Of a DNA stretch of 34,958 nucleotides, positions 10,699-21,265 are shown piece after piece. The DNA comes from Burkholderiaceae bacterium. Lineage in GTDB: Bacteria; Pseudomonadota; Gammaproteobacteria; Burkholderiales; Burkholderiaceae_E. The DNA is taken from the NCBI GenBank assembly GCA_024711155.1, contig JANJTK010000095.1, positions 1 through 34,958 of the forward strand, read 5' to 3'. The position numbers and the translations under genes are program-made. How positions within the stretch are numbered: position 1 is the stretch's first letter; every line of letters begins with the position of its first letter. The notes under the pieces were generated by a model, which ran no database searches, was not told where the DNA came from, and was given only the letters and a program-made list of their open reading frames with translations.

Positions 10699-11898
10699 TC
10701 AGGCCGCGGGCGCCGGCGGCGCCGCGGGTTCGACGCCGCCCAGCGCGGCCATCCGGTAGCGCTGCCTGGCCTCGTCGGCTCGCCCGAGCCGCTCGTAGAG
10801 CGCCGCGAGAAGCACCTGCGTTTCGGGCTCGGGCGCCCCCTGGACCGACAACAGCAGGAATTCCTCGGCCTTTCCCCAGAGTCCCTGCACGGCGCACAGG
10901 CTGCCCAGCGTGCGCAGCAGCACCGGATCGTCGCCGTGGCGCAACCTCCAGGCCTCGGCCGCCCCGAGTCGCTCACGCGCCGGCACCGCATCGAGGCGGG
11001 CATAGAGCGCCACCAGCGGCGCCACCAGGCGCGTTTCCATGCGCTGCTCGACAATGCGCGCGGCCTGCTCGGCGCGCCCGGCGCCGGCGAACGCCCGCGC
11101 CGCCGCCTCGGCGATTTCGTCGATGTCTCGCTCGGGCACGGACAGCGCCGCATACAGCTGCTGGATCGCGTCGGCGTCACCGGCGCGCGCCGCGAACAGC
11201 GCCCTGCAGGCGCGGATCCGCAACCCGCGGATGGCGGCCGGATGCATCGCGTCGCGTTTCTCGAGATGGCGCAGCGCCTGCAGCAGTGCACCCCAGTCCT
11301 GCGCCTGCTCGTGCGCCCGCATCGCGATCCGCAGCGCGTGGATGTGGCGCTGGCCGCCCGCCTGCAGCGTCGAGATCGCCGCCAGCGCGTCGGTTGGCCG
11401 ATGGTCCTCGACGGCGAACTCGGCCATCGTCATCAACAGCGCGTTGGCAGCGCCCGGCGCTTCCCGGGCGGCCTCGAGCCAGCGATCGCGTCGCTCCGCC
11501 TCGCGCATCCTCTGCGCCGCGCGCGCCGCCACCAGCGACGCAACACCGCCGAGCGAGTTCTCGCCGAGCGCTCCCTGCGCAAGGCGCTCGGCTCGTCCGA
11601 AGCGCCCCTCGAACAGCGCCAGCAGGCTGTCGCGCAAGCTCGCGAGCGCAGCGTCGCGCCGCCGCCGTTCGCGGTACTCGCGCACGCGCGCCGGCAGGTT
11701 CATCGCGTTCGACAGCCCGGCCAGCAGCAGGTGCAGGACGACGAACGCGACCACCACCGCGAGCAACGCGAGATTCACCGACACGTCGACGCGGTACGGC
11801 GGCCACAGGACGGTGACGTTGCCGTCGTTGAGCCGCATCAGCATCGCGAGGCCGACCGCGGCCGACACGACCAGCAGACCCCAGATCACGCGCCGCAT
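10699..11898 (-). CDS. hemY: HemY, membrane TPR protein of the heme biosynthesis operon
   Basis: This 399-residue protein is the proteobacterial HemY (not the Bacillus oxidase of the same name). Two membrane segments sit at the N-terminus, MRRVIWGLLVVSAAVGLAML and NLALLAVVVAFVVLHLLLAG, with RLNDGNVTVLWPPYRVDVS between them. TPR-like helices fill the rest, as in the family. The protein is thought to assist assembly of late heme enzymes at the membrane; its exact role is not settled. The start at 11898 gives the conserved N-terminus; the longer track ORF reads into hemX. It is the last gene of the algZR-hem cluster, 34 bp after hemX. Confidence 0.9.
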   Translation of the reverse strand: MRRVIWGLLVVSAAVGLAMLMRLNDGNVTVLWPPYRVDVSVNLALLAVVVAFVVLHLLLAGLSNAMNLPARVREYRERRRRDAALASLRDSLLALFEGRFGRAERLAQGALGENSLGGVASLVAARAAQRMREAERRDRWLEAAREAPGAANALLMTMAEFAVEDHRPTDALAAISTLQAGGQRHIHALRIAMRAHEQAQDWGALLQALRHLEKRDAMHPAAIRGLRIRACRALFAARAGDADAIQQLYAALSVPERDIDEIAEAAARAFAGAGRAEQAARIVEQRMETRLVAPLVALYARLDAVPARERLGAAEAWRLRHGDDPVLLRTLGSLCAVQGLWGKAEEFLLLSVQGAPEPETQVLLAALYERLGRADEARQRYRMAALGGVEPAAPPAPAA

Positions 11899-11932
11899 CG
11901 GTGTTCCGCCTCCGGGCCTTCGAGCCCGCGCC

Positions 11933-13063
11933 TCAGGGCCGCGCTTCGCGCAGCGCGCGCGCCGCGCGCACCGCCGCGAGGCTCTCGCCGAGCGTGAGCG
12001 GCTCCAGGACGAGGCGCGCCCCCAGCATCTGGCGCAGCTGCGCGACCGCCGCCGCCACCGCGCGGTGCTCCAGGTCGTAATAGCCCCGCAACCAGGCCGC
12101 CGCCCGCTCGAGATCGGCACGGAACACGTTCTCATTGCGCGACAGCAGTGCCAGCCGCGCATTGAGCAGCAGCAGCCGCAGGTTCTGGCGCAGGAAGTAG
12201 GCCTGCTCGGGAGCGACGAGCGCCGCATCGGGGGTGTCGATCCGCCGCACCCGGAACAGCTGCATCAGTTCGTCGCGCAGGGCGCTCAGACCCGCCACTG
12301 CCGCGTCGGTGGCCCGGCTGGCGGCTTCGCCGACCGAGCCGGATCGCTCGACCGCGCCAGCGCCGCCGGCCGGACGCGCGGTCGGCGGCGCGTCCACGGC
12401 ATGACCGTCCGCCGCGCCCGCCAGCAATGGCAACTGGTCGATCGACGCGAGCAGTCCGTCGAGCCGCACCGCGAGCGCGCCGACGTCCGCTGCCGGATAG
12501 GCCTGAAGCCGGTCGATGTCGCGCAACAGCGCGCGTCGCACGCTGCCGAGCGACGGATCGTCGTGGCGCGCCAGGCGCGCGTCGATCTGCCGCAACGCGC
12601 CCAGCGCGGCCTGCGGATGACTGCCCAGTGCGAGTTGCTGGCTCGCCAGCGCCAGCGCGGACTCGGTTTCGCCGAGCAGCACGTCGGTCGAGTCCTCGGC
12701 GAGGCTGCGATAGAGCTTCTCGAGCTGCGCCTGAAGTCCCGCTGCCTCGAGCACGCGGCTCTCGAGCGCGCCGGTGCGCGCCTGCGTGTCGCGCAACTGC
12801 GCCTGCGCCTGTGCAAGCGCCGCCTCGAGTTGCGCCACGCGTTGGTCGGCCACCTGCAGGCGGCGGGTCGCCTCCGATTCGAGCGCCGCGATCCTCGGCA
12901 GCGTCCACGCCGCCAGCCCGACGATCAGGGCGGCGAGCAGCGCCAGCGCGCCCCAGCGCGCCCGGCTCGTCGCGACGGGGCGCCACGAACTGGAGACGGA
13001 GACAGGGGGCGATGGGTCGGCGCCTTGCGCTGGCGCCAGCGCGGGCTTGTCGGTTTCAGGCAC
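11933..13063 (-). CDS. hemX: HemX, membrane-anchored protein of the heme operon
   Basis: This is a 376-residue protein with a short cytoplasmic Pro/Ser-rich N-terminus, one membrane helix (about residues 39-56, ALALLAALIVGLAAWTLP) and a long coiled-coil (VADQRVAQLEAALAQAQAQ) followed by a helical periplasmic domain. It is often annotated as uroporphyrinogen-III C-methyltransferase, but no methyltransferase motif is visible and that name looks inherited from gene fusions. It starts with GTG at 13063, overlapping the hemD stop by 8 bp. HemX and HemY together are thought to organise heme enzymes at the membrane. Confidence 0.9.
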   Translation of the reverse strand: MPETDKPALAPAQGADPSPPVSVSSSWRPVATSRARWGALALLAALIVGLAAWTLPRIAALESEATRRLQVADQRVAQLEAALAQAQAQLRDTQARTGALESRVLEAAGLQAQLEKLYRSLAEDSTDVLLGETESALALASQQLALGSHPQAALGALRQIDARLARHDDPSLGSVRRALLRDIDRLQAYPAADVGALAVRLDGLLASIDQLPLLAGAADGHAVDAPPTARPAGGAGAVERSGSVGEAASRATDAAVAGLSALRDELMQLFRVRRIDTPDAALVAPEQAYFLRQNLRLLLLNARLALLSRNENVFRADLERAAAWLRGYYDLEHRAVAAAVAQLRQMLGARLVLEPLTLGESLAAVRAARALREARP

Positions 13064-13847
13064 GGTGACTGCTCGGGAGATCCGGCGTTCGTGATTCTAG
13101 CGCGGCGCCCAGCGCCGGATCGCCCGGCTCGATGCAGCGCACGTCGTTCCATCCGGCGAGCCGCAGCGCCGCTGCTATGCGTTCGTGGATCGCGAGCGCG
13201 GGGGACGCCCGCGCCGGCGCGGCGAGCCCCTCGCGCGCGACCAGCGCGTCGACGCGCGCCACCGCATCGGCCTGCGTGAACACGAACACCGGCGCCGGAA
13301 CCTGCGCCAGCAGCGCGCGCAGTGCGGCGAGCGTCGCTGGCGACGGCTCGCAGGGCTCGCGCCGGTACAGCGCGCAGGTCTCGACGCTGGCGCCGCGCGC
13401 CCGCAGGCTCTCGATCCAGCTGTCGTTGCCACCCTGCCCGCGCAGCACGAGGATCCGCAGCCCGCGCGGCTCGCGCAGCGCGCCCGTGGCGACCAGCGCC
13501 TGCGCATCGTACGGCGGCCCTTCGGGGTGCAGGATGTGCGCGGGATCGACGGCGAGTCCGCACTCGTCGAGCGCGCGCCGGCTTCCCGGACCGACCAGCG
13601 CCGCACCGGTCGACGCCGGCCAGCGCAGTCCCGGCACGGCCGCCGCAGCCTCGACCGCCGCCGGGCTCACGAACACGACCCAGTCGAAGCTCGCGAGCCG
13701 AGCCAGCGCGTCGCGCGCCTCGGGCTGCGTGCCGAGCTCGACGATCTGCGTCACCGGCAGCGCGAGCGTCTCGTGGCCGAGTGCGCGCAACCTCGTCTCG
13801 ACCGCGCGCACCCGCGGCCAGGGCTGCGTCAGGACGACCCGAGCCAT
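13056..13847 (-). CDS. hemD: Uroporphyrinogen-III synthase
   Basis: This 263-residue enzyme closes and inverts ring D of hydroxymethylbilane to form uroporphyrinogen III. The start [20 protein letters not shown] and the segments [23 protein letters not shown] and [13 protein letters not shown] match the two-lobed HemD fold; HemD is poorly conserved, so operon context supports the call. The ATG at 13847 overlaps the hemC end by 19 bp, and the gene overlaps hemX by 8 bp. The ORF-track start at 14711 is only a backward extension through hemC in another frame. Confidence 0.93.
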   Translation of the reverse strand: MARVVLTQPWPRVRAVETRLRALGHETLALPVTQIVELGTQPEARDALARLASFDWVVFVSPAAVEAAAAVPGLRWPASTGAALVGPGSRRALDECGLAVDPAHILHPEGPPYDAQALVATGALREPRGLRILVLRGQGGNDSWIESLRARGASVETCALYRREPCEPSPATLAALRALLAQVPAPVFVFTQADAVARVDALVAREGLAAPARASPALAIHERIAAALRLAGWNDVRCIEPGDPALGAALESRTPDLPSSHRA

Positions 13848-14782
13848 TGCGCCGCGCCCTGCCCGAGCAGCGAGCGCGCCGCTTCCGTGCCGATGCGCTC
13901 GGCCTGCGCCCGATCGGCGCCCGGAGACTCGGCGATCGCTTCGACCATCGCGCTGCCGTCCTCGGCGGCGACGCGCGCGACCAGCTTCAGCCCGCCGGCC
14001 GCGGTCGCCGTGCACCACGCCGCCAGCGGCACCCGGCAGCTGCCGCCCAGCAGCCGCGACACCGTGCGCTCGGCGTGGACCTCGACCGCCGTGCGCGCGT
14101 CGTCGAGCGCAGCGAGCCATCGCCGCAGCTCGGGGCGCCCGGCCCGGGTTTCGATCGCGAGCGCGCCCTGCCCGGCCGCCGGCAGGCACAGCGACGGCGG
14201 CACGATCGCGCGGATGCGCGCCGCGAGCCCGAGGCGCTTGAGCCCGGCCGCCGCGAGCACGATCGCGTCGTAACGCCCCTCGTCGAGGCGCGCCAGCCGC
14301 GTGTTGACGTTGCCGCGCAGCGGCAGCACCTCGAGCGCCGGAAAGCGGCGCCGGATCTGCGCGGCGCGGCGCAGGCTCGACGTTCCGACGCGCGCGCCCG
14401 CCGGCATCGCCTCGAGCGACTCCCAGCGGCTCGACACCAACGCGTCGCGCGGATCCTCGCGCGCCATGATCGCCGCCAGCTCGAACGGCTCGCCGACCTC
14501 CATCGGCACGTCCTTCAGCGAATGCACCGCCAGGTCGGCCCGGTCCTCGAGCAGCGCGACCTCGAGCTCCTTGACGAACAGCCCCTTGCCCCCGATCTCG
14601 TTGAGCGCGCGGTCGAGCACGCGGTCGCCCTCGGTGGTCATGCCCAGGATCGAGACCTCGCAAGCCGGATAGAGCTCGCGCAGAAGCGCCTGCACGTGCT
14701 CGGCCTGCCACATGGCGAGCCGGCTCTGGCGCGACGCGATGACGAGCCGCTCGGGCGCGCGCTGCGCGCTGGCTTCGCTCAC
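13829..14782 (-). CDS. hemC: Hydroxymethylbilane synthase (porphobilinogen deaminase)
   Basis: This 317-residue enzyme polymerises four porphobilinogens into hydroxymethylbilane. The dipyrromethane cofactor cysteine is C249 in [14 protein letters not shown], and the substrate-site motifs [25 protein letters not shown] and [12 protein letters not shown] are intact. The start is a GTG at 14782 preceded by GGCGGA, 13 bp after the algR stop. Length and motifs match the family. It is the third gene of the algZ-algR-hemC-hemD-hemX-hemY run. Confidence 0.97.
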   Translation of the reverse strand: MSEASAQRAPERLVIASRQSRLAMWQAEHVQALLRELYPACEVSILGMTTEGDRVLDRALNEIGGKGLFVKELEVALLEDRADLAVHSLKDVPMEVGEPFELAAIMAREDPRDALVSSRWESLEAMPAGARVGTSSLRRAAQIRRRFPALEVLPLRGNVNTRLARLDEGRYDAIVLAAAGLKRLGLAARIRAIVPPSLCLPAAGQGALAIETRAGRPELRRWLAALDDARTAVEVHAERTVSRLLGGSCRVPLAAWCTATAAGGLKLVARVAAEDGSAMVEAIAESPGADRAQAERIGTEAARSLLGQGAAQWLGSS

Positions 14783-14795
14783 TTCGATCCGCCTT

Positions 14796-15596
14796 CTAGC
14801 TGACCAGGTTCTTGACCGTCGACCATTGCCTGCGGCTCACCGGCAGCCGCTCGCCGATGTCGCGCAACACGACCTGCCAGTAGGGATCGCCGCCGTCGTC
14901 CTCGCCCTGCGGCATCACCCGCTCGAATCCCGCGATCGCCGGGCGCGCCACCAGCGCGTTGCGATGGATGCGCACGAAACGGTCGCTGAACTCGTCCTCG
15001 AGCGAGGTCAGCGACTCCTCGATCAGGTACTCGCGCTCGCGCGTGCGCACCGTGATGTACTTGAGTTCCGCCTTCAGGTAGATCACCTGCTCGAGCGGCA
15101 CCAGGATCACGCGGCCGCGCTCGTGCACCGACAGGTGTCGGCGGCGCGTGTTGGTGGCGCGCGCGAGCTGGTCGATCGCCTGCGCGTGCTCCTGCGGCAG
15201 GCGCGTCGTCGCGCGCTGCAGTGCCTGCTCGAGCCGCTCGGCGCGCACCGGCTTGAGCAGGTAATCGATCGCCCTCACCTCGAAGGCGTCGACCGCAAAC
15301 TCGTCGAACGCAGTGACGAAGATGATCAGCGGCATCGGCTTCGGCGTCTCGCCCGACTGCGCGCGCGCCGAGATGTGCCGCGCCAGCTCGATGCCGCTCA
15401 TGCCCGGCATCTGGATGTCGAGCAGCACGATCTGCGGCTGCGCGACCTCGATCTGCGACAGCGCCTCGGGCGCGTTGGGCGCCTCGCCGACCACGCGGTG
15501 GGGAAAGCCGGGGGCCAGGTCGGCCAGCAGCTCGCGCAGGCGCGAGCGCGCAACCGGTTCGTCGTCAACGATCAGGATCGAAGGTGCGTCTGACAT
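14796..15596 (-). CDS. algR: LytTR-type response regulator, AlgR family
   Basis: This is a 266-residue DNA-binding response regulator. The receiver domain has the acidic pocket D11-D12, the phospho-acceptor D60 in [11 protein letters not shown] and the conserved Lys in [12 protein letters not shown] LytTR DNA-binding domain follows (about 160-262), with [19 protein letters not shown] and [13 protein letters not shown]. In pseudomonads AlgR controls alginate, type IV pili and virulence; the targets here are unknown. The start has an AGAGAGAAGA purine tract upstream. The gene overlaps the kinase gene by 32 bp and runs straight into hemC. Confidence 0.93.
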   Translation of the reverse strand: MSDAPSILIVDDEPVARSRLRELLADLAPGFPHRVVGEAPNAPEALSQIEVAQPQIVLLDIQMPGMSGIELARHISARAQSGETPKPMPLIIFVTAFDEFAVDAFEVRAIDYLLKPVRAERLEQALQRATTRLPQEHAQAIDQLARATNTRRRHLSVHERGRVILVPLEQVIYLKAELKYITVRTREREYLIEESLTSLEDEFSDRFVRIHRNALVARPAIAGFERVMPQGEDDGGDPYWQVVLRDIGERLPVSRRQWSTVKNLVS

Positions 15597-16698
15597 CGCG
15601 GCGTCTTCTCTCTTTGCGGTAGGGGAAATGGACCGTCACGCGGAACTGCCCGTCGTCGCTCGCGGTCTCGAGCTGGCCTTCGACGTCGAAGGTCAGGTCG
15701 AGGCGCTCGCGCACATTGGACAGCGCCATGTGGTTGCCCGGCCGGGTGGGGGGCGAGTCCGGCAGCGGATTGATGATCTCGACCCGCACGCGATCGCCGT
15801 TGCGGGCAATCGCCACGCGGATCTCGCCCGGTTCCTGGCTCGGCTCGATGCCGTGGTGAACGGCGTTCTCGATCAGCGGCTGCAGCAGCAGCGACGGGAG
15901 CAGCGCGTCACCGGGCATGTCGTCGAGCGCCCAGCGCACCTCGAGGCGCTCGGCGAGCCGCAGCTTCTCGATCGTCAGGTACTCCTTGCACAGCAGCACC
16001 TCGTCGTCGAGCGGAACCAGTTCGCGGCTGTCCTTCATGAACACGCGGAACAGGTCGGCGAGGTTCTCGAGCGTGCGCTCGGCCTTGCGCGGGTCGCTGC
16101 GCATCAGGCCCAGCACCGTATTGAGGCTGTTGAACAGGAAGTGCGGACGGATGCGCGCCTGCAGCGCCTGCAACCGTCCCTCGGCCTGCGAGGGCTGCAA
16201 CGACAGCTGGCGCAGCCGGAGGTACTCGATCAGCAGCCAGGCCACGGCCGCCGCCAGCAGCGCGCGCGGCGCGAGCCAGCCGAGCACCGCCAGCGGCGTG
16301 CTCCCGGGCAACGGCGCGCTGGCCAGCGCGGCCAGCGCGGCGAGCAGCGCCGGCACCCCGAGCCCGACGCCCCACTGGACGCGGCGCGGCGAGCCGTTGA
16401 CCGCGCGCCTGAGCGGGCACAGCAGCAGCAGCGACGCCGCCCCGACCGCGTTGACCCGCAGCGCAGTCTCCAGCACCGGCCAGGCCGCCGACTCCTCGCC
16501 GGGAAGCAGCCAGGCGAGCAGCACGACACCGAGATTGAGCGGCCCCAGCACCCGCGCGACGGTGCCGAGGTTGCAGCAATCGGGGAGCACCGGCAGGTCG
16601 GCACCGTCGACCAGGCGGCGACGCGGCGCCGCGGGCGCGTCCAGCGCGGCCGTCGTTGCCGTCGCCATCTGCGGCGCCGCCGGCCCCGGATCGCTCAT
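15565..16698 (-). CDS. algZ: LytS/AlgZ-type sensor histidine kinase
   Basis: This 377-residue kinase belongs to the His_kinase/LytS family. An N-terminal segment with a CC pair (DCCNLG) precedes about four membrane helices (roughly 51-66, 81-95, 112-128 and 135-157). The dimerisation/phospho-acceptor motif [13 protein letters not shown] places the His at 186, and the N-box [10 protein letters not shown] and a [14 protein letters not shown]-box follow. The ligand is unknown; no extracytoplasmic sensory domain is visible. The ATG at 16698 has a good GGAAGGA ribosome binding site. It is divergent from argH across 102 bp and partners algR. Confidence 0.92.
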   Translation of the reverse strand: MSDPGPAAPQMATATTAALDAPAAPRRRLVDGADLPVLPDCCNLGTVARVLGPLNLGVVLLAWLLPGEESAAWPVLETALRVNAVGAASLLLLCPLRRAVNGSPRRVQWGVGLGVPALLAALAALASAPLPGSTPLAVLGWLAPRALLAAAVAWLLIEYLRLRQLSLQPSQAEGRLQALQARIRPHFLFNSLNTVLGLMRSDPRKAERTLENLADLFRVFMKDSRELVPLDDEVLLCKEYLTIEKLRLAERLEVRWALDDMPGDALLPSLLLQPLIENAVHHGIEPSQEPGEIRVAIARNGDRVRVEIINPLPDSPPTRPGNHMALSNVRERLDLTFDVEGQLETASDDGQFRVTVHFPYRKERRRRDVRRTFDPDR

Positions 16699-16758
16699 CG
16701 ATTCCTTCCCTCGCTGCGCTGGAGCGCCTGCCGCGGCATCGGCCGTCGTGGCGATCCG

Positions 16759-16764
16759 TATAAT
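16759..16764 (+). promoter_or_regulatory. Perfect -10 hexamer (TATAAT) upstream of argH
   Basis: TATAAT lies 36 bp before the argH ATG in the 102-bp divergent gap. No good -35 hexamer is visible at 16-18 bp, so an activator or a weak -35 is implied. A leader of about 30 bases would result. Confidence 0.5.
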
Positions 16765-16800
16765 TCGGCTCTCGAGGCTCCCCCTCTGCCGCGGACGATT

Positions 16801-18204
16801 ATGACAGATCAGCTTGCCAAGAAATCCGAAGCGTGGTCCGCCCGCTTCTCGGAACCCGTCAGCGAGTTGGTCAAACGCTACACGGCCTCGGTCGACTTCG
16901 ACCGCCGCCTCGCGCAGGCCGACATCGAGGGCTCGCTAGCGCATGCGGCGATGCTCCACGCCGCGGGGCTGCTCGGCGACGCCGACCTGGCGGCGATCCG
17001 CGCCGGCATGGCGACCCTCCGCGACGAGATCGAGCGCGGCGCGTTCGCCTGGTCGGTCGACCTCGAGGACGTTCACCTCAACATCGAGAGGCGCCTGACC
17101 GAGCTTGCGGGCGACGCCGGCAAGCGGTTGCACACGGCGCGCTCGCGCAACGACCAGGTCGCCACCGACATCCGACTGTGGCTGCGCGCGACGATCGACG
17201 AGACGCGCGCGCAGCTGGCGTCGCTGCAGCGCGCGCTGCTCGACCTCGCCGAGCCGCACGCCGACACCATCATGCCGGGCTTCACGCACCTGCAGGTCGC
17301 GCAGCCGGTCACCTTCGGCCACCACCTGCTCGCCTACGTCGAGATGTTCGCGCGCGACGCCGAGCGCATGGCTGACTGCCGCCGCCGCGTCAACCGGCTC
17401 CCGCTGGGGGCCGCGGCGCTCGCCGGCACGTCGTATCCGATCGACCGCGAAGCGGTCGCGCGCGCGCTCGGCTTCGACGGCGTGTGCGGGAATTCGCTCG
17501 ACGCGGTCTCGGACCGCGACTTCGCGATCGAGTTCTGCGCCGCCGCCAGCCTCGTGATGGTCCACGTGTCGCGGCTGTCTGAGGAGCTGGTCCTGTGGAT
17601 GTCGCCGCGGGTCGGCTTCATCGACCTCGCCGACCGCTTCTGCACCGGCTCGTCGATCATGCCGCAGAAGAAGAATCCCGACGTGCCCGAGCTCGCGCGC
17701 GGGAAGTCAGGCCGCGTGTTCGGCCACCTGGTCGGGTTGCTGACGCTGATGAAGGGCCAGCCGCTCGCCTACAACAAGGACAACCAGGAGGACAAGGAGC
17801 CACTGTTCGACACCGCCGACACGATCCTCGCAACGCTGCAGATCTTTGCCGACCTGGTGGGCGGCATCAGCGTGCGCCCCGAGCGGATGCGCCAGGCGGC
17901 GGCCGAGGGTTTTTCGACCGCGACCGATCTCGCCGACTACCTGGCGAAGAAGGGGCTGCCGTTTCGCGATGCGCACGAGGCGGTCGCGCGCGCGGTGCGC
18001 AGCGCTGCCGACCGCGGCGTCGACCTCGCCGACCTGCCGCTCGACGAGCTGCGCGCATTCAGCGCGCTGATCGACGCCGACGTCGCGGCGGTGCTCACGC
18101 TGGAGGGCTCGGTCGCTGCGCGCGATCACGTCGGCGGCACCGCGCCGCGCCAGGTACGCGCCGCGATCGCGCAACACCGCGCGCGCCTCGCAGTCGCGTC
18201 CTAG
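16801..18204 (+). CDS. argH: Argininosuccinate lyase
   Basis: This is a 467-residue cytoplasmic enzyme that splits argininosuccinate to arginine and fumarate, the last step of arginine synthesis. The fumarase/aspartase superfamily signature [15 protein letters not shown], containing the catalytic serine loop, is present, along with [17 protein letters not shown] and the histidine region [12 protein letters not shown]. The start [19 protein letters not shown] is the normal N-terminus; the longer track ORF from 15313 reads back through algZ. Its TAG stop interlocks with the stop of the convergent TRAP permease. The argH / algZR-hemCD neighbourhood is shared with pseudomonads. Confidence 0.97.
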   Translation: MTDQLAKKSEAWSARFSEPVSELVKRYTASVDFDRRLAQADIEGSLAHAAMLHAAGLLGDADLAAIRAGMATLRDEIERGAFAWSVDLEDVHLNIERRLTELAGDAGKRLHTARSRNDQVATDIRLWLRATIDETRAQLASLQRALLDLAEPHADTIMPGFTHLQVAQPVTFGHHLLAYVEMFARDAERMADCRRRVNRLPLGAAALAGTSYPIDREAVARALGFDGVCGNSLDAVSDRDFAIEFCAAASLVMVHVSRLSEELVLWMSPRVGFIDLADRFCTGSSIMPQKKNPDVPELARGKSGRVFGHLVGLLTLMKGQPLAYNKDNQEDKEPLFDTADTILATLQIFADLVGGISVRPERMRQAAAEGFSTATDLADYLAKKGLPFRDAHEAVARAVRSAADRGVDLADLPLDELRAFSALIDADVAAVLTLEGSVAARDHVGGTAPRQVRAAIAQHRARLAVAS

Positions 18205-20174
18205 CCCGGGGGGCGAGCCGCGCCCTGCGCCCGGTTGCGCCGCCACTGCGACGCGAGCGCCGACGCCAGCAGCGCCAGGCCGATCGTGTCGGCGAGCGGC
18301 GCCGGGTAGACCAGCAGCAGGCCCGCGGCGATCATCGCGAGCCGCTCCAGGCGCAGGCAGCGCAACAGCACCCAGCCCTGCGCGCCGCCCGCGAGCGCCG
18401 CGATCCCAGCCGTGGCCGTGACCACGAGCCACGCGACCTGCCACCACGAGGTGCCGGCCGGCGCCTTCAGCAGCAGCCCGGCGCCGGCCGGCTCGAGCAC
18501 GAACGCGAACGGCAGCAGGAACGCCGGCAGCGTGTACTTCCACGACTGCAGCGTCGTGCGGTACGGATCGCCGTCGGTGATCGCGGCGGCCGCGAACGGC
18601 GACAGCGCGGTGGGCGGCGAGACCTCCGACAGCACCGCGTAGTAGAAGACGAACATGTGCGCCGCGAAGTCGGGAACGCCGAGCTTGACCAGCGCCGGCG
18701 CGGCAATGACCGCGCAGATGATGTAGCTCGCGGTCACCGGCACGGCGAGTCCGACGATCCACACGATCAGCGCCGTGTAGATCGCCGTGAGCAGCAGGCT
18801 CCCGCCCGCGTAGGCGATGACGATCGAGCTGAACTTGAGGCCGAGCCCGGTCTTGCCGACCACGCCGACGATGATGCCGGCGGCCGCGCAGGTCGCGGCG
18901 ACGTTGAGCGCCTGCTTCGAGCCGTCGGCGAGCGCGGCGACGAGCTTGCGCGGCCACATCGCCGTCTCGCGCGACAGGAAGCTCGCCGCGAAGGTGGCGA
19001 GCGTGGCCCAGAACACCGACATCAGCGGCGAGAAGCCCCACAGCATGAAGCCGATGATCGCCACCAGCGACAGGAAGTGGAACCAGAAGCGCCGTGCCAG
19101 CTGCGCTGCCGTGGCCTCGAGGCGCCACCCGGCCGCCGCCGAGTGGTACCTGCGCGCGTCGATCTCGACCATCAGGAACAGCGACAGGTAGTACAGGCAG
19201 GTCGGGATGACCGCCATCTTCAGGACGTCGAGATAGGAGATCTTCAGGAACTCGGCGATCAGGAACGCCGCGGCGCCGAGCACCGGCGGCGAGATGATCG
19301 CGCCCAGCCCGCCGGCCGCGAGCAGGCCGCCGGCCGCGTTGCGCTCGTAGCCGGCCTTCTCGAGCATCGGCCACGCGACCGTGCCGATGGTCACGGTGGT
19401 CGCGACGCCCGAGCCGGACGGGCCTCCGAGCAGGAACGACGACAGCACCACGGTGCGGCCGGCGCTGGAGCGGCGCCCGCCGGTCAGCGCGAAACTGAAG
19501 TCGAGGAAGAACTTGCCGGCGCCCGAGTGCTGCAGGAACGCACCGAAGATCGTGAACATGATGATCAGCGTCGCCGAGACGTCGATCGCGGTGCCGAAGA
19601 TGCCCTCGAGCGACATGTACATCACGCCGATCATGCTGGAGAGGTCGTAGCCGCGATGCGCCCAGTGCCCGGGCAGCCACGGGCCGGCAAACGCGTAGGC
19701 GGCGAACAGCAGCACGACCGCCGGCATGATCCAGCCGGTCGAGCGCCGCGCGGCCTCGAGGACGAGCAGCACGAAGACGACCCCGAGCAAGAGGTCGAGC
19801 GTGTCCGGCAGCGTGCTGCGGTCCCAGAAGTCGTCGCCCCCGGCGAGGATCCAGGCGACCGTCGCGAGCGCGGCCAGCGCCAGCGCGACGTCGTGCCACC
19901 GCAGCCGCTCCCCGAGCCTCGGCGTCGCCGGGAACACCAGGAACACCAGCACCAGCATGAAACCGACGTGCACCGGCCTCAACGTCATCGTCGGCACGAT
20001 CGAGGCGGCCGCGTACAGGTGAAAGAGCGACATCGCCACGAGCAGGGTCGTGACGAAGGCGCCGAGCGCACCGTCGAGGCGGCGGGCGGCCCCTTCCTCC
20101 TGCGCGACGAAGCGCTCGGCGGCGCGCACGCGCGCGTCGTCCGGCGCTCCCTGCGGGCCGGCGCCGGAACTCAT
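18201..20174 (-). CDS. TRAP transporter fused permease (DctQM, TAXI type)
   Basis: This 657-residue integral membrane protein fuses the small (about four helices) and large (about twelve helices) TRAP subunits into one chain, as in TAXI-type systems. The N-terminal section has hydrophobic helices ([33 protein letters not shown]). The large-domain signatures [22 protein letters not shown] and [18 protein letters not shown] are clear. It would import a carboxylate or related solute with the cation gradient. The adjacent upstream gene (37 bp away) encodes the matching TAXI binding protein. Its TAG stop shares a CTAG palindrome with argH's stop. Confidence 0.93.
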   Translation of the reverse strand: MSSGAGPQGAPDDARVRAAERFVAQEEGAARRLDGALGAFVTTLLVAMSLFHLYAAASIVPTMTLRPVHVGFMLVLVFLVFPATPRLGERLRWHDVALALAALATVAWILAGGDDFWDRSTLPDTLDLLLGVVFVLLVLEAARRSTGWIMPAVVLLFAAYAFAGPWLPGHWAHRGYDLSSMIGVMYMSLEGIFGTAIDVSATLIIMFTIFGAFLQHSGAGKFFLDFSFALTGGRRSSAGRTVVLSSFLLGGPSGSGVATTVTIGTVAWPMLEKAGYERNAAGGLLAAGGLGAIISPPVLGAAAFLIAEFLKISYLDVLKMAVIPTCLYYLSLFLMVEIDARRYHSAAAGWRLEATAAQLARRFWFHFLSLVAIIGFMLWGFSPLMSVFWATLATFAASFLSRETAMWPRKLVAALADGSKQALNVAATCAAAGIIVGVVGKTGLGLKFSSIVIAYAGGSLLLTAIYTALIVWIVGLAVPVTASYIICAVIAAPALVKLGVPDFAAHMFVFYYAVLSEVSPPTALSPFAAAAITDGDPYRTTLQSWKYTLPAFLLPFAFVLEPAGAGLLLKAPAGTSWWQVAWLVVTATAGIAALAGGAQGWVLLRCLRLERLAMIAAGLLLVYPAPLADTIGLALLASALASQWRRNRAQGAARPPG

Positions 20175-20211
20175 CGATTCGCGATGCGCGCCGCGCGGCC
20201 TCGGGGAAACG

Positions 20212-21168
20212 TCACTTCGCGAACTTGACGCCGCGCTCCTCGAAGTACTTGCGCGCGCCCGGATGGAACGGGATCGGCGAGCCCGAGGCCTGCGCGTCGA
20301 GCGTGATGTTGCGCGCCTCGCGGTGCACCGCGATCAGGTCGTCGCGCTTCTCCATCAGCGTCTTGACGATCGCGTAGGCCCTCTCGTCGCTCATCCCCCG
20401 GTCCGCCACCAGCAGGTTCCAGACGTCGATGTTGGCGACCTCGACCGCCTGACCCTTGTAGGTGTTGGCCGGCGTCTTGCCTCTCACGTAGAGCGGCCCC
20501 CACTTCTGGTTCATTGCGTCGGCGTACTGGGCGTGGTCGAGCAGCTTCACGGTGATCCCCGGCGTCGCCGCGAGGTCGGTGATCGCCGCGGTCGGCAGGC
20601 CGCCGACCCAGATCAGGCCGTCGATCTTGCGATCCTTGATCGCGTTGACGCCCTCGGCCACCGACAGCCGCTCGCGCTGCACGTCCTTGTCGATGCCGGC
20701 GGCTTCCAGCAACCGCAGCGACATCACCTCGGTACCGCTGTTGGGCTCGCCGGTCGAGATCCGCTTGCCCTTGAGGTCGGCCAGCTTCGAGATCCGGCTC
20801 GCCTCGGTCGTGACGACGTGCATCTTGTTCGGGTAGAGCACCATCAGCGTGCGCGCCTCGACCTTGCGGTCCTTGAACTTCGCGAGCCCGCTGACGGCAT
20901 CCCAGGCCGAGTCGGCCATCGTGAAGCCGAAGTCCTGCTTGCCTTGCCCGATCAGTTGCAGGTTGGCCACCGACGCGCCGGTGACCTCGGCCGTGACCTC
21001 CCAGCCGGGCAGGTGCTTCGACAGGATCGACGCCATGCCTCCGCCCATCGGGTAGTACACGCCCCCGGTGCCGCCGGTTCCGACCGACAGCCGCGTGTTC
21101 TGCGCCTGCGCCAGCCCCGCGGCCCCGAGCGCCACGACGGCGACGAACCCTGCCAGCATGCGTTTCAT
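20212..21168 (-). CDS. TAXI family TRAP transporter substrate-binding protein
   Basis: This is a 318-residue periplasmic binding protein. A Sec signal peptide (MKRMLAGFVAVVALGAAGLAQA) precedes the TAXI hallmark LSVGTGGTGGVYYPMGGGMA. Later segments GKQDFGFTMADSAWDAV, GKRISTGEPNSGTEVMSLR and GLIWVGGLPTAAI fit the family. TAXI proteins in other bacteria bind 2-oxoglutarate, glutamate or similar acids; the ligand here cannot be read from sequence. A GGAG ribosome binding site lies about 10 bases upstream. It pairs with the fused permease downstream, separate from the DctPQM system upstream. Confidence 0.94.
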   Translation of the reverse strand: MKRMLAGFVAVVALGAAGLAQAQNTRLSVGTGGTGGVYYPMGGGMASILSKHLPGWEVTAEVTGASVANLQLIGQGKQDFGFTMADSAWDAVSGLAKFKDRKVEARTLMVLYPNKMHVVTTEASRISKLADLKGKRISTGEPNSGTEVMSLRLLEAAGIDKDVQRERLSVAEGVNAIKDRKIDGLIWVGGLPTAAITDLAATPGITVKLLDHAQYADAMNQKWGPLYVRGKTPANTYKGQAVEVANIDVWNLLVADRGMSDERAYAIVKTLMEKRDDLIAVHREARNITLDAQASGSPIPFHPGARKYFEERGVKFAK

Positions 21169-21265
21169 GGTCGGCCCACTCCAGTGCTTGATGAACCTTC
21201 GATGATACGGTCGACACGGAATGCCAACGCTCAGGGAATCCCCTGACCCGGCCGAGCGCCCGCGC

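Noticed and set aside
11933-13063. HemX as an active uroporphyrinogen methyltransferase
   Set aside because: No SAM-binding methyltransferase motif is seen; the protein is a membrane anchor with a coiled coil.
13056-14711. 551-residue ORF as a hemC-hemD fusion
   Set aside because: HemC is encoded in a different frame (13829-14782); the first half of this ORF is a shifted reading of it, and HemD starts at 13847.
21231-21246. Hairpin TCAGGG-AATC-CCCTGA as terminator of dctM/TAXI gap
   Set aside because: It lies upstream of the TAXI gene, has only 6-bp arms and no U-tract; too weak to list.
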